Source: Streptomyces sp. UW30
GTDB lineage: Bacteria > Actinomycetota > Actinomycetes > Streptomycetales > Streptomycetaceae
Length of the DNA stretch: 33,976 bases
Reading direction: 5' to 3'
Assembly (NCBI RefSeq): GCF_008042075.1
Contig: NZ_RDBN01000053.1
Location: forward strand, 1,192,522 to 1,226,497
The position numbers were made by a program, and so were the translations under genes. The first letter of the stretch is position 1. Each line of letters begins with the position of its first letter. The notes beneath the pieces were generated by a model. That model was not told the origin of the DNA, made no database searches, and saw only the letters and a list, made by a program, of their open reading frames with translations. Of this stretch, positions 15,482-23,837 are shown piece after piece.

Positions 15482-16066
15482 ATGGCGAAAAAGGACGCAC
15501 CGCCCCGCTGGGACCGCAAGATGCAGCAGCGACTGGCGCGCGGCGAGGCGGCCGCGCTCGGCGAGCTCTACGACCGCTTCGCCTCGCTCGTGCACGGCCT
15601 CGCCCACACCGTGCTGGGCGACGAGCGCGCCGCCGACCGCATCACCCGCGACGTCTTCGCCCATGTCTGGGAGCACCCGGACAGCTACGACCCCAAGCAG
15701 GGCCCGCTGCGCTCCTGGGTCGCCACCCTGACCCACCGCCTCGCCGTGCAGCGGCTGCGCGCCACCGAGACCGCCGCCCTCACCCAGGCCGGCCAGGGCT
15801 CCACGGAGGAGCTGGAGCGCAAGGTGCGGCACGCCTCGGTCGCCGCCCGCGCCGACTACATCGTCCAGTCCATGCCCGTACCGCTGCGCGCCGCCCTGGA
15901 GCTGGCCTACTTCCAGCGCCGCGACTACCGCCAGACCGCCGCCGACCTCGGCGTCACGGAGGACGAGGCCCGCCGCCGGCTGCGCCTGGGCCTCCAGCTG
16001 CTGTCCACGGCCCATGACGCCGCAGCCGCCCCGGGAGCACCGCCGGGATACGGAGGTGCGGCGTGA
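15482..16066 (+). CDS. ECF-family RNA polymerase sigma factor
   Basis: A 194-residue sigma-70 family factor of the extracytoplasmic function group. Region 2 spans about residues 22-90 (ALGELYDRFASLVHGLAHTV, then ITRDVFAHVWEHPDSYDP and GPLRSWVATLTHRLAVQRLR). Region 4 spans about 125-180, with the helix-turn-helix QRRDYRQTAADLGVTEDEAR. These factors direct RNA polymerase to stress-specific promoters. The ATG at 15482 follows GAGGGGGGCC. Its stop overlaps the start of the anti-sigma gene by 4 bp (GTGA), so the two are translationally coupled and made in similar amounts. Confidence 0.94.
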   Translation: MAKKDAPPRWDRKMQQRLARGEAAALGELYDRFASLVHGLAHTVLGDERAADRITRDVFAHVWEHPDSYDPKQGPLRSWVATLTHRLAVQRLRATETAALTQAGQGSTEELERKVRHASVAARADYIVQSMPVPLRAALELAYFQRRDYRQTAADLGVTEDEARRRLRLGLQLLSTAHDAAAAPGAPPGYGGAA

Positions 16067-17535
16067 ACGAGGCCGGGCACTTCGAGGCGTACGACGAACA
16101 TGAGGGGCCGGGAGACCGGGATCACGCCGGACACCAGGACGGCAAGCCGAACGACGACTCCTCCCACGGCGAGGGGCACGGCCACGACCGGGGGGAGAAC
16201 GGCTCCGCGGACACACCCCGCGGCGCCGACGGCATGAGCAACGGCAACGGCGACGACCGGCATCCCGCCCCAAGGCCCGGCCCGGACCAGCCGCCCCGCA
16301 TACCCCTCCCCCGCGCCTCCGTCGAGGACACCGGGCGCCCGCTGCCCGACCTGCCGGACATGGCAGAGATCGCAGACCGCGGCGAGCGCTCAGGAGAGAG
16401 CCCACGCCCGGCTCCCCTGATCCTCGACCACCGCGTCCTGAAAGCGCTCCTCGGGGCGTGGGCGCTGGCCGCCTGCTCACCGCAGGAGACGGAGGCCGTC
16501 GAGGAGCACCTCGGCGACTGCGGCTCCTGCGCGGACGAGGCGCGGCGGCTGCGCGAGGCCGTCGGCCTGCTGCACCCCGCCGAGACCCTCGACCTCGACC
16601 CGTCCCTGCGCGCCCGCGTCCTGCAGGGCGCGCTGGAGCGGCGCCCGCCGCGCATACCGGTGCCCGCCTGGGCGGCGCCGTACGACGCCGAGACGGCCCG
16701 GCTCGACGCACTGCTCCAGGACTTCGGGGACGCCGAATGGCACGCGCCCGTGCGGCTGCGGTGGTTCCGGGGAGACGAGCCGACGAGCCGTCGTACGACC
16801 GTCGCCGGGGTCATCGCACATCTGCTGACGGTCGACGGGCTGGTGGCGGTCGCGCTCGGCCTCGCGGACCCGATGGGCGACGTGGCCGTGGACCGGCCGA
16901 CCCCGTCCGCGCGCACGGAGGCCTACTGGCGGGCCTCGCACTACCCGCCGACGCGCGCCGTACGCGCACCCTGGCGGGAGCAGACCCACGACCTGGTCCG
17001 CACCGTGTCCTTCACGGGCGGCGCCACCGGCAAACTGTCCGTGCCCTACGGCGACTTCGAGCTGCCGCTGCACGACGCGATGCTGGACCGCGCCTTCGAG
17101 TGCTGGGTGCACGCCGAGGACATCGCCGACGCGGTGGACTACCCGTACGACGCGCCGTCCGGCAGCGATCTGCACCACATGGTCGACCTGGCGGCCCGCA
17201 TGCTCCCCACGGTGCTGGCCGCGCGGCGGCGCGCGGGGCTGGCGACGCCGTCGGCGAGCCCGCACCGCCATCTGGTGCCGGCCGGCGAGCCCGGCCGCAG
17301 CCTGCGCCTGGAGATCGAGGGGTCGGGCGGTGGTGAGTGGCTGATCCCGCTGGACTCTCCGGCCGCCGTTGGCTCCGCCGAGCACGAGGTGGCGCATGTG
17401 GCGCTGGACGGTGCGGAGTTCTGCCGGCTGGCCGCGGGCCATGTGTCTCCTGCGGAGGCCGCGGCGGGGCAGATGGGGGATCGGGAGGCGATCAGAGATG
17501 TGCTGTTCGCGGCGGCGAGCCTGAGCCGGATGTAA
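16063..17535 (+). CDS. Soluble zinc-finger anti-sigma factor fused to a DinB/MDMPI-like domain
   Basis: A 490-residue protein. Residues 1-70 are disordered and rich in His, Asp, Glu and Gly. A ZAS zinc finger follows, with the H-x3-C-x2-C signature at His149, Cys153 and Cys156 (EEHLGDCGSC), which in this family clamps the ECF sigma factor. Residues about 210-480 look like a mycothiol-dependent maleylpyruvate isomerase / DinB-like fold: a four-helix part (TVAGVIAHLLTVDGLVAVAL, LDRAFECWVHAEDIADAV) and a C-terminal alpha/beta part. No membrane helix is visible, unlike many anti-sigma factors, so the signal must be cytoplasmic. Thiol or metal sensing is a reasonable inference. The gene overlaps the sigma factor gene by 4 bp. 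Confidence 0.88.
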   Translation: MNEAGHFEAYDEHEGPGDRDHAGHQDGKPNDDSSHGEGHGHDRGENGSADTPRGADGMSNGNGDDRHPAPRPGPDQPPRIPLPRASVEDTGRPLPDLPDMAEIADRGERSGESPRPAPLILDHRVLKALLGAWALAACSPQETEAVEEHLGDCGSCADEARRLREAVGLLHPAETLDLDPSLRARVLQGALERRPPRIPVPAWAAPYDAETARLDALLQDFGDAEWHAPVRLRWFRGDEPTSRRTTVAGVIAHLLTVDGLVAVALGLADPMGDVAVDRPTPSARTEAYWRASHYPPTRAVRAPWREQTHDLVRTVSFTGGATGKLSVPYGDFELPLHDAMLDRAFECWVHAEDIADAVDYPYDAPSGSDLHHMVDLAARMLPTVLAARRRAGLATPSASPHRHLVPAGEPGRSLRLEIEGSGGGEWLIPLDSPAAVGSAEHEVAHVALDGAEFCRLAAGHVSPAEAAAGQMGDREAIRDVLFAAASLSRM

Positions 17536-17589
17536 CGAGGTACGTCCACCGCACCCCGCAGCCGCCGTCAAACAGATGAACCCGAGCTG

Positions 17590-18471
17590 CTAGGCGAACA
17601 CAACCGTCCGCCGCCCGTTCAGCAGAATCCGCCGCTCGGCATGCCACTTGACCGCCCGAGCCAGCGCCTGGCACTCCACGTCCCGCCCGATCGCGACCAG
17701 CTGGTCCGGCGTGACGTCGTGCCCGACCCGCTCGACCTCCTGCTCGATGATCGGCCCTTCGTCGAGGTCGGCGGTCACGTAGTGCGCCGTCGCCCCGATC
17801 AGCTTGACGCCCCTGGCGTGAGCCTGGTGATACGGCTTCGCACCCTTGAAGCTCGGCAGGAACGAGTGGTGGATGTTGATGATCCGCCCGCTCAGCTGCT
17901 TGCACAGGTCGTCCGAGAGGACCTGCATGTAGCGGGCCAGCACGACCAGCTCCACGCCCTCCTCGCGCACGATCTCCAGCACCTGCGCCTCGGCCTCGGA
18001 CTTGTTGTCCCTGGTCACCGGGATGTGGTGGAAGGGGATGTCGTACGACCCCACGAGCTCGGCGAATTCAGTGTGGTTGGACACCACGGCGGCGATCTCC
18101 ACCGGCAGCGCCCCGATCCTGGCGCGGAACAACAGGTCGTTCAGGCAGTGCCCGAACTTGCTGACCATCAGCAGGACGCGCATCTTCTCCTCGGCCCGGT
18201 GGATCTGCCATTCCATCTGGAAGGAGTCACCGATCGCCGCGAAGCTCGCCCGCAGCTTGTCCAGGGTCACCGGCGACTCCGCCGAGAAGTGGACGCGCAT
18301 GAAGAACAGACCCGTGTCGTGGTCGCCGAACTGCTGGCTGTCCTCGATGTTGCAGCCGGTCATGAAGAGGTAGCTCGACACGGCGTGCACGATGCCCTGC
18401 TTGTCCGGGCACGACAGGATGAGGACGTACTGCTCGGCGGGGGCCGCGGCTCGGGTGGACTGCTCGTTCAT
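17590..18471 (-). CDS. purU: Formyltetrahydrofolate deformylase PurU
   Basis: A 293-residue enzyme that hydrolyses 10-formyltetrahydrofolate to formate and tetrahydrofolate, balancing the one-carbon pool and feeding formate to purine synthesis. An N-terminal ACT domain (about 13-95, starting YVLILSCPDKQGIVHAVSSY) is followed by a formyl-transferase domain. The hydrolase active site is visible in GRIINIHHSFLPSFKGA (conserved Asn and His) and in TADLDEGPIIEQ (conserved Asp). Length and order are typical of PurU. The start ATG at 18471 has no strong ribosome-binding site. Confidence 0.95.
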   Translation of the reverse strand: MNEQSTRAAAPAEQYVLILSCPDKQGIVHAVSSYLFMTGCNIEDSQQFGDHDTGLFFMRVHFSAESPVTLDKLRASFAAIGDSFQMEWQIHRAEEKMRVLLMVSKFGHCLNDLLFRARIGALPVEIAAVVSNHTEFAELVGSYDIPFHHIPVTRDNKSEAEAQVLEIVREEGVELVVLARYMQVLSDDLCKQLSGRIINIHHSFLPSFKGAKPYHQAHARGVKLIGATAHYVTADLDEGPIIEQEVERVGHDVTPDQLVAIGRDVECQALARAVKWHAERRILLNGRRTVVFA

Positions 18472-18553
18472 GCAGCACAGGGTCCCATATCCGGCGCCCC
18501 GGGCGGACAGCCGTCCCGTAACCCGGACCGCCGCCCGGCCCCGGCAGGGCGCC

Positions 18554-18991
18554 CTACGCGGACCGCGTCATGATCCGCAGCACCTCGAGCGTGCGCGGCG
18601 GAGCGTCCGGTTCGTCGCCGTCGGCCATGGCCATCCGGACGTGCGCGTCCCGCGCCGCCCGCACCGCCTCCGGCCACTGCTGGTTCTCCATGTACGCGGA
18701 GACCGGCGCGTCCGGGCCGACCTGGTGCATGATCCGCAGCACCCGCAGCACGGCGGTGTCGACGAGCGCCGCCTCCTGCGAGTCCCGGAATATCGTGCCG
18801 ACGTACTTCTCGGCGGACCAGTTGTCCAGCCAGGTGTCCTCGACCAGGCGGTACACGGCGTCGGTGACGTCCCCGTATCCGTCGACACCGGCGAGCCAGA
18901 CGTCGCGCTGGAACACCGGGTCGGAGAGCATGTGCAGCGCGGAGCGCACATTGCTGCGCCAGCGCCACCACGGCATGTCGTTGAGTGGCAT
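18554..18991 (-). CDS. SCO4402-family conserved protein
   Basis: A 145-residue protein of unknown function that I recognise as the actinobacterial SCO4402 family: MPLNDMPWWRWRSNVRSALH, VWLAGVDGYGDVTDAVYRLV, and a run of helices ending LEVLRIMTRSA. The composition suggests an all-helical cytoplasmic protein. I chose the ATG at 18991; an ATG at 19000 is nearly as good, and the frame is open further to 19075 without conserved sequence. It lies upstream of purU on the same strand with an 82-bp gap. No enzymatic motif is visible. Confidence 0.82.
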   Translation of the reverse strand: MPLNDMPWWRWRSNVRSALHMLSDPVFQRDVWLAGVDGYGDVTDAVYRLVEDTWLDNWSAEKYVGTIFRDSQEAALVDTAVLRVLRIMHQVGPDAPVSAYMENQQWPEAVRAARDAHVRMAMADGDEPDAPPRTLEVLRIMTRSA

Positions 18992-19189
18992 GCCGCCCAT
19001 GGTGGATGAGCGACGGCCGCGACGGGAAGAGCTATCCGAACCTTGCACGGTCACCGATCGTACGTTCCTGTTCATTCGCGCATCACCCGCCCCCGTAATT
19101 CACCTTCTGGTCACCTCTCGATAACCGAGGGTCACGCGCAGGTTTGTTGTGTGGCGGAATCGTGCGGGTCTATGACCGGCAGGCCACGC

Positions 19190-21172
19190 ATGCGCAGCAC
19201 ATTCCTCCCCGTGATCACCAAGCGGCCCGCCAGAGCCACCGCTCGCTCGGCGGCAGCCCTGGTGGCGTGTGCGTCACTCGCCGTCGGATGTGGTGTCATC
19301 CCCGGTACCACGGGGGGTTCCGGGGACGACACCATCACCGTCATGACCTGGGCCCCTGACGGCACCAAGGCGACCAACAAGCCCGGCATGCCGGCCTTCG
19401 CGCAGGCGTACGCCCGCTGGATCAACGCCCACGGCGGCATCGACGGACGCAAGCTGAAGGTCCTCACCTGCAACGACCACAACGACAGCGTGGCCGCGGC
19501 CAAGTGCGCCGACCGCGCGGTCGAGGAGAACGTCGTCGCGGTCGTCGGCTCCTACAGCCAGTACGGCGACACCTTCCTGCCCTCCCTGGAGGGCGCGGGC
19601 ATCCCCTACATAGGCGGCTACGGCGTCACCAACGCCGAGTTCACCAGCCCGCTCTCCTACCCCGTCAACGGCGGCCAGCCCACCCTCCTGGCGGGCCTCG
19701 GCAAGGAGCTGGCCCGCGACTGCGGACCCGTCGCGCTGGTACGGCCCGACACCATCGCGGGCGACGAACTGCCGCCGCTGCTCAACTCCGGCCTCAGGGC
19801 GGGCGGACACTCGACCTCCGACGACCAGCTGGCCGACGAGGACGCCACCGCGTACGACAGCCAGTCGGAGCGGGCGCTGAACTACTCCACCACCGACTCC
19901 TCCGACCAGGGCTGCGTGGTGCCCGCCCTCGGCGACCGCACCAGCACCTTCATGGACTCCTTCCGGCGGGCCCGCGACGAGTACCCCGGCGTGCGCACCG
20001 CCACCGTCCTCGGCAGCGTCGACCAGACGGTGATCAACGCGACCGGCGGGGGGACGGTGTACGACGGGTCGTACATCACCGGCTGGTACCCCGTCGCGAG
20101 CGACCCGCGCTGGGACGGGTTGAAGAAGGTCATCAGCGAGCAGGCCTTCGGCGACAACCGCATCGATCCCGCGGACGCCGGAGTGCAGACCACGTGGATC
20201 GCGTACACCGTGTTCAAGCGGGTCGTCGAGTCGCTCGGCGACGGCGACGTGACCGCCGACTCCGTGCGGGGCGCCCTGAACGGCGGCCTGAAGGTCTCCA
20301 CGGGCGGCCTGACGCCGACCCTCCAGTACGCCGACGCCTGCCATGCCTTGGTCAGCGCGGTGGTCAGCTCGGCGTGGTTCGGGAGCTGGTCGACGGTGAG
20401 CTTGGACAGGTCGGTGACCAGCTGGTTGCGCTGCCGGGCGGCGTCGCGCAGGTCCTGGGCGGCCTTGCCGAGGTTGTCGCAGGACTTCACGTCGCCGACC
20501 GCGTTGATCACCGCGGTACGGCTGTCACCGCTGTCGGCCAGCAGCTTGTCCAGGGCGGTCGCCTGCTGCTCGGCCGGGTCGGCGGAGGGCGAGGAGGACT
20601 CCTCGTTCGCCGGGGCGGTGGCGGCGACGGGCCGGTTGTCGTCGCTCTTGTCGTCCCCGCCCCCGCCGGCGAGCAGCGCGCCCGCGCCGATGCCGAGGAC
20701 GGCGATACCGACACCGACGGCGGCGATGAGCGGCAGCCGCGATCCCGTACGACCGCCGCGGCCGCCCCGGCCGTCGTCGTCATCGCTGCGGCCGTGCCCG
20801 CCGGGCGGGAAGAACGCAGGCTCGTGCGGGTTCTGCTGCTGCGGCTGGGGCTGCTGGAAGCGCGGCAGGTGCTGGGTCGCCCCGGCCGGAGCCGCGCCCG
20901 CGGGCTCGCTGCGGAAGAGGTTGTCGAAGTCGGAGAGCGGCTGCCGCTGTCCGCCGCCCGGCTGGTCCGTCACGGGCGGGATGTACTGCGTGGCGTCGGC
21001 GTCGCTCCCGGCGGTGGGCGGCATCGGACCGGCGCCGCCTGCCTGTCGGGCCCGCCCCAGCACCTGGGTGCTCTCGCTGGACACCTCGGGCGGCAGCGCC
21101 CCCGGTCCCACCGGCGGTATGTACTGCGTCGCCCCCTCGTCGGCCGCGGGCGCGGCGACGGGCGGTATGTAA
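19190..21172 (+). CDS. Solute-binding lipoprotein, 3' end lost; reads on into antisense sequence
   Basis: Residues 1-383 are a type-1 periplasmic binding protein of the branched-chain amino-acid receptor group. A signal peptide with lipobox LAVGC (MRSTFLPVITKR onwards, Cys near residue 34) predicts a surface lipoprotein. ITVMTWAPDGTKATNKPGM, ARWINAHGGIDGRKLKVLTC and VVAVVGSYSQYGDTFLPSL are typical of the fold. At 20327-20338 (Tyr-Ala-Asp-Ala) family-like sequence stops. From there to 21172 the frame is only the antisense of the opposite gene. Probably about 40 native residues are missing. An ATG at 19172 is an alternative start. It may feed an ABC permease or a signalling kinase; no partner is nearby. 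Confidence 0.78.
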   Translation: MRSTFLPVITKRPARATARSAAALVACASLAVGCGVIPGTTGGSGDDTITVMTWAPDGTKATNKPGMPAFAQAYARWINAHGGIDGRKLKVLTCNDHNDSVAAAKCADRAVEENVVAVVGSYSQYGDTFLPSLEGAGIPYIGGYGVTNAEFTSPLSYPVNGGQPTLLAGLGKELARDCGPVALVRPDTIAGDELPPLLNSGLRAGGHSTSDDQLADEDATAYDSQSERALNYSTTDSSDQGCVVPALGDRTSTFMDSFRRARDEYPGVRTATVLGSVDQTVINATGGGTVYDGSYITGWYPVASDPRWDGLKKVISEQAFGDNRIDPADAGVQTTWIAYTVFKRVVESLGDGDVTADSVRGALNGGLKVSTGGLTPTLQYADACHALVSAVVSSAWFGSWSTVSLDRSVTSWLRCRAASRRSWAALPRLSQDFTSPTALITAVRLSPLSASSLSRAVACCSAGSAEGEEDSSFAGAVAATGRLSSLLSSPPPPASSAPAPMPRTAIPTPTAAMSGSRDPVRPPRPPRPSSSSLRPCPPGGKNAGSCGFCCCGWGCWKRGRCWVAPAGAAPAGSLRKRLSKSESGCRCPPPGWSVTGGMYCVASASLPAVGGIGPAPPACRARPSTWVLSLDTSGGSAPGPTGGMYCVAPSSAAGAATGGM

Positions 21173-21933
21173 CGGGTGGCCTGTTCGTCCGCGCCCATGG
21201 GGGCAGCGGGAACCGGCGGTATGTACTGAGTGGCGCCTTCGTCGGCGGGCGGCAACGGGGCCCCGAAGCCACCGGCGGGTGGCAGGGCCACACCGTGGCC
21301 GGGAGCGCCGTACGCGTCGGCCCCGGCGGGCGGGAGGGCACCGCCCTGCGCGTGCTGCCCCTGGGGCGGCAGCGGCGCGGCCTGCGCACCACCCTGCCCG
21401 TACGTCGGCTGCGGCGCCGGCATCGGTGAGCCGGCCGGAGCGCCATGGCCGTACGACGGCGCACCGGCCGCCGAGCCCTGCGCGCCCCCGCCGTACAACG
21501 CGCCGTCCTGCGGCATCGGCTGGGACGGGATGCCCCCGGCGCCCTCCGGCGCCGCGCCCCACGGGGCCGGCGACGGCGACTGGTACTGCTCCTGCTGGGG
21601 CTGCTGGTAGTGCTGCTGCTCCTGCTGAGGCGGCTGGTACTGCTGCTCCTGCGCACCCCACGCCTGCCCGGGCTGCGCGCCCCAGGCCTGGCCCGGTGCG
21701 GCGGGCTGCGCGGGCGCGTTCTGCTCGGGTCCCCAAGGGGTGCCCCAGGCCTGGCCGCCCGGCGGTGCCGAGGGCGGGGGTGCGGTCGGCGGCGTGGCCG
21801 GGACCGATGTCGGCTGACCGCCCTGCCCGCCCGTCATGCCCGGCAGCAGCGGCTCACCACCGTCGGAGGGCAGCACGATGCCTTCGCGCGCGGGCCGCGC
21901 CGAGGGCTCCTCGCTCCGTCCACTCTGCGTCAC
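19882..21933 (-). CDS. Pro/Gln-rich membrane protein with TQYIPP repeats, 3' end lost
   Basis: From the GTG at 21933 (preceded by AGGAG) residues 1-535 are native. The first 390 or so are disordered and cytoplasmic, rich in Pro, Gln, Gly and Ala, including a Gln-rich stretch near 95-120. Repeats of the form (A)TQYIPPV occur four times, once as ATRYIPPV, encoded between about 20975 and 21235. One membrane helix (LPLIAAVGVGIAVLGIGAGA) follows, then an extracellular domain with DKLLADSGDSRTAVINAVGDV and CDNLGKAAQDLRDAARQRNQ. At Ala533-Ser534-Ala535 (20329-20337) the family-like sequence ends. The remaining residues down to 19882 are antisense of the binding-protein gene. Related Streptomyces proteins are of unknown function. 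The C-terminal extension is probably not native. Confidence 0.78.
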   Translation of the reverse strand: MTQSGRSEEPSARPAREGIVLPSDGGEPLLPGMTGGQGGQPTSVPATPPTAPPPSAPPGGQAWGTPWGPEQNAPAQPAAPGQAWGAQPGQAWGAQEQQYQPPQQEQQHYQQPQQEQYQSPSPAPWGAAPEGAGGIPSQPMPQDGALYGGGAQGSAAGAPSYGHGAPAGSPMPAPQPTYGQGGAQAAPLPPQGQHAQGGALPPAGADAYGAPGHGVALPPAGGFGAPLPPADEGATQYIPPVPAAPMGADEQATRYIPPVAAPAADEGATQYIPPVGPGALPPEVSSESTQVLGRARQAGGAGPMPPTAGSDADATQYIPPVTDQPGGGQRQPLSDFDNLFRSEPAGAAPAGATQHLPRFQQPQPQQQNPHEPAFFPPGGHGRSDDDDGRGGRGGRTGSRLPLIAAVGVGIAVLGIGAGALLAGGGGDDKSDDNRPVAATAPANEESSSPSADPAEQQATALDKLLADSGDSRTAVINAVGDVKSCDNLGKAAQDLRDAARQRNQLVTDLSKLTVDQLPNHAELTTALTKAWQASAYWRVGVRPPVETFRPPFRAPRTESAVTSPSPSDSTTRLNTVYAIHVVCTPASAGSMRLSPKACSLMTFFNPSQRGSLATGYQPVMYDPSYTVPPPVALITVWSTLPRTVAVRTPGYSSRARRKESMKVLVRSPRAGTTQPWSEESVVE
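20329..20338. other. Junction that truncates two convergent genes
   Basis: Left of this point both strands read as the solute-binding protein gene, right of it as the membrane protein gene, with no stop codon for either and no intergenic space. The word CGCCGACGC at the junction encodes Ala-Asp-Ala in one gene and Ala-Ser-Ala in the other, so it could have been present in both. That is what a deletion, or an assembly skip, between short direct repeats would leave. Confidence 0.8.
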
Positions 21934-22012
21934 CGGGACTCCTACTAATGGGGGACCTTGTGAATCGTCGGCTCACGCTACCGGCTCCGCCGAGCGCGGT
22001 GCCACGCAGCCC

Positions 22013-22030
22013 GGGACCTGACCGGGTCCC
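22013..22030. terminator. Possible terminator hairpin
   Basis: GGGACC (22013-22018) and GGTCCC (22025-22030) pair across a six-base loop in the 201-bp gap between the membrane protein start and the end of the HTH-TPR gene. It lies about 80 bp upstream of the membrane protein gene, so it could also belong to that leader. Confidence 0.35.
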
Positions 22031-22134
22031 CTGTGACCGCGCTAACACTGCGGTCCCCCTCCTCCTATATCCGTCCCCCCTTCCCCGCCGACGCCTTCAT
22101 TTCCCTGCTGTTCACGCCCAGGTACCCCGTGGTT

Positions 22135-23520
22135 TCACGCCGCCGTCTGAAGGTCCAATCGCGCCCCGAACTCCCTGACCACGGGCTCGTCCCGGAACGG
22201 CTCCAGTCGCTGCTGGAAGTCCTCCAGATACTCGGCGCCACGGTTGGACCGCAGGGTCTCCAGGAGCTCGACGGCCTTCAGTCCGGTGTGGCAGGCCTGT
22301 TCGACCTCGCGCTGCTGCACCTGCGCTGTGGCGAGCAACACATATCCGATGGCCCGGCGCCGCGCCTTCGTCTCCGGAAGCCCGGCCAGCGACTCCTCAG
22401 CGCACCGCGCCGCCGCCTCGGCCTGACCCAGATCACGGTGGCAGTGCGCCAACTCGTCGGCGAGGTAGGCCTCGTCGAAGTGCTTGATCCACGCCGGGTC
22501 GTCCCCGGACTCGGCGTCCGCCGACTCCAGCGCGCCCACCGCCCGCCCGGACGCCAGCTGGGTGGCCCGCGCGTCGCCCATCAGCGCATGCCCTCGCGCC
22601 TCGGCCGCGTAGAACATGGCCTCCGCGCGCGGAGTCACGCGCCCCCGCGCCCCTTCCTGCGCCGCCCGCGCCAGCTGCGCGATCTCCCGCGGGTTGCCGA
22701 GCTGCGCGGCGAGGTGGCTCATGGAGGCGGCCAGCACATACCCGCCGTACCCGCGGTCCCCTGCGGCCTGCGCGAGCCGCAGCGCCTGGATGTAGTAACG
22801 CTGGGCGAGCCCCGGCTGACCGGTGTCGACGGCCATGTACCCGGCGAGCTCGGTCAACCGCGCGACGGCGGCGAAGAGTTCCCGCCCGATCGCCTCCCGG
22901 TACGAGCCGGCCAGCAGCCCGGAGACGACGCTGTTGAGGTAGTGCACGACGACCGGGCGCACATGCCCGCTGCCGTACTGGTGGTCAAGGTCGACGAGCG
23001 CCTGCGTCATCGCGCGCACGGCCGCCACGTCGGACTGCCCCACGCGCGGCCCCGCCGAGCGCGCCACCTGCGAGTCCGGGGACGAGATCAGCCAGTCGCG
23101 GCTGGGCTCGACCAGCGCGGACGCGGCGACGGACGAGCCGGACAGGAAGTCCCGCCGCCCGACGTCGCTGCGCCACAGCTCGCAGACCTGCTCGATGGCC
23201 CCCAGTACCGTCGGCGAGAACTGGAGACCGACACCGGACGCGAGATTCTTGCCGTTGGCCATCCCGATCTCGTCGATCGTGACGGTACGGCCCAGTTTGC
23301 GGCCGAGCGCCTCGGCGATGATCGCGGGCGCCCGGCCCCGCGGCTGCTGTCCGCGCAGCCAACGGGCCACGGACGTCTTGTCGTAGCGCAGATCGAGGCC
23401 GTGCTCGGCACCGCACATGTTGACGCGGCGGGCCAGCCCGGCGTTCGAGCAGCCCGCTTCCTGGATGAGCGCCTGCAGCCGTTCGTTCGGCTGTCGCGCG
23501 ACGAGAGGCCTTGCGGCCAT
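22135..23520 (-). CDS. HTH regulator with TPR-like repeats
   Basis: A 461-residue cytoplasmic protein. The N-terminal 75 residues resemble an Xre-like DNA-binding region: NERLQALIQEAGCSNAGLARRVN, then DKTSVARWLRGQQPRG. A linker with RRDFLSGSSVAASALVEPS follows, and from about residue 175 helical pairs of TPR type continue to the end (for example FAAVARLTELAGYMAVDTGQ and DELAHCHRDLGQAEAAARCA). This layout is shared by Streptomyces developmental regulators such as NsdA, but I cannot say it is that gene. I chose the ATG at 23520, which follows AGGGGG and begins the conserved sequence; upstream codons to 23706 look non-coding. Ligand or partner unknown. Confidence 0.85.
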   Translation of the reverse strand: MAARPLVARQPNERLQALIQEAGCSNAGLARRVNMCGAEHGLDLRYDKTSVARWLRGQQPRGRAPAIIAEALGRKLGRTVTIDEIGMANGKNLASGVGLQFSPTVLGAIEQVCELWRSDVGRRDFLSGSSVAASALVEPSRDWLISSPDSQVARSAGPRVGQSDVAAVRAMTQALVDLDHQYGSGHVRPVVVHYLNSVVSGLLAGSYREAIGRELFAAVARLTELAGYMAVDTGQPGLAQRYYIQALRLAQAAGDRGYGGYVLAASMSHLAAQLGNPREIAQLARAAQEGARGRVTPRAEAMFYAAEARGHALMGDARATQLASGRAVGALESADAESGDDPAWIKHFDEAYLADELAHCHRDLGQAEAAARCAEESLAGLPETKARRRAIGYVLLATAQVQQREVEQACHTGLKAVELLETLRSNRGAEYLEDFQQRLEPFRDEPVVREFGARLDLQTAA

Positions 23521-23837
23521 GGCGTACCCCCTGTGGCTGCGGTGCCTGCCCACGCACCGAGTTGACGTTCTTCGAGCGCCGAATCCGGCTCGGGGGCACT
23601 GGCTGTGCACCGCAAGGTTCCGGCCGTGAAGATCAATGCCCCGTCGGCATACCGAAAATGCGAGGCTTGCGAGGATTGCCGGGGTAAAGGCGGAAGCCGA
23701 CCCCACAGTGGGCTACCCAGCTCCGGCGACGGATCCTCCCGCGCGCCCCCACACATGCACCCATGCGCCCCAGATGAGGAATCAATGCTCCTCCCCCGCG
23801 CGCGCTACGGCCGTAACCGGAGGTGGGTGCGGGAGTT
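23521..23837. other. Divergent promoter region
   Basis: This 317-bp stretch lies between the HTH-TPR gene (-) and the primase/polymerase-like gene (+). It is less GC-rich around 23630-23690 (for example accgaaaatgcgaggcttgcgagg), where promoters are likely. I cannot assign precise elements, and I see no additional gene. Confidence 0.5.
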
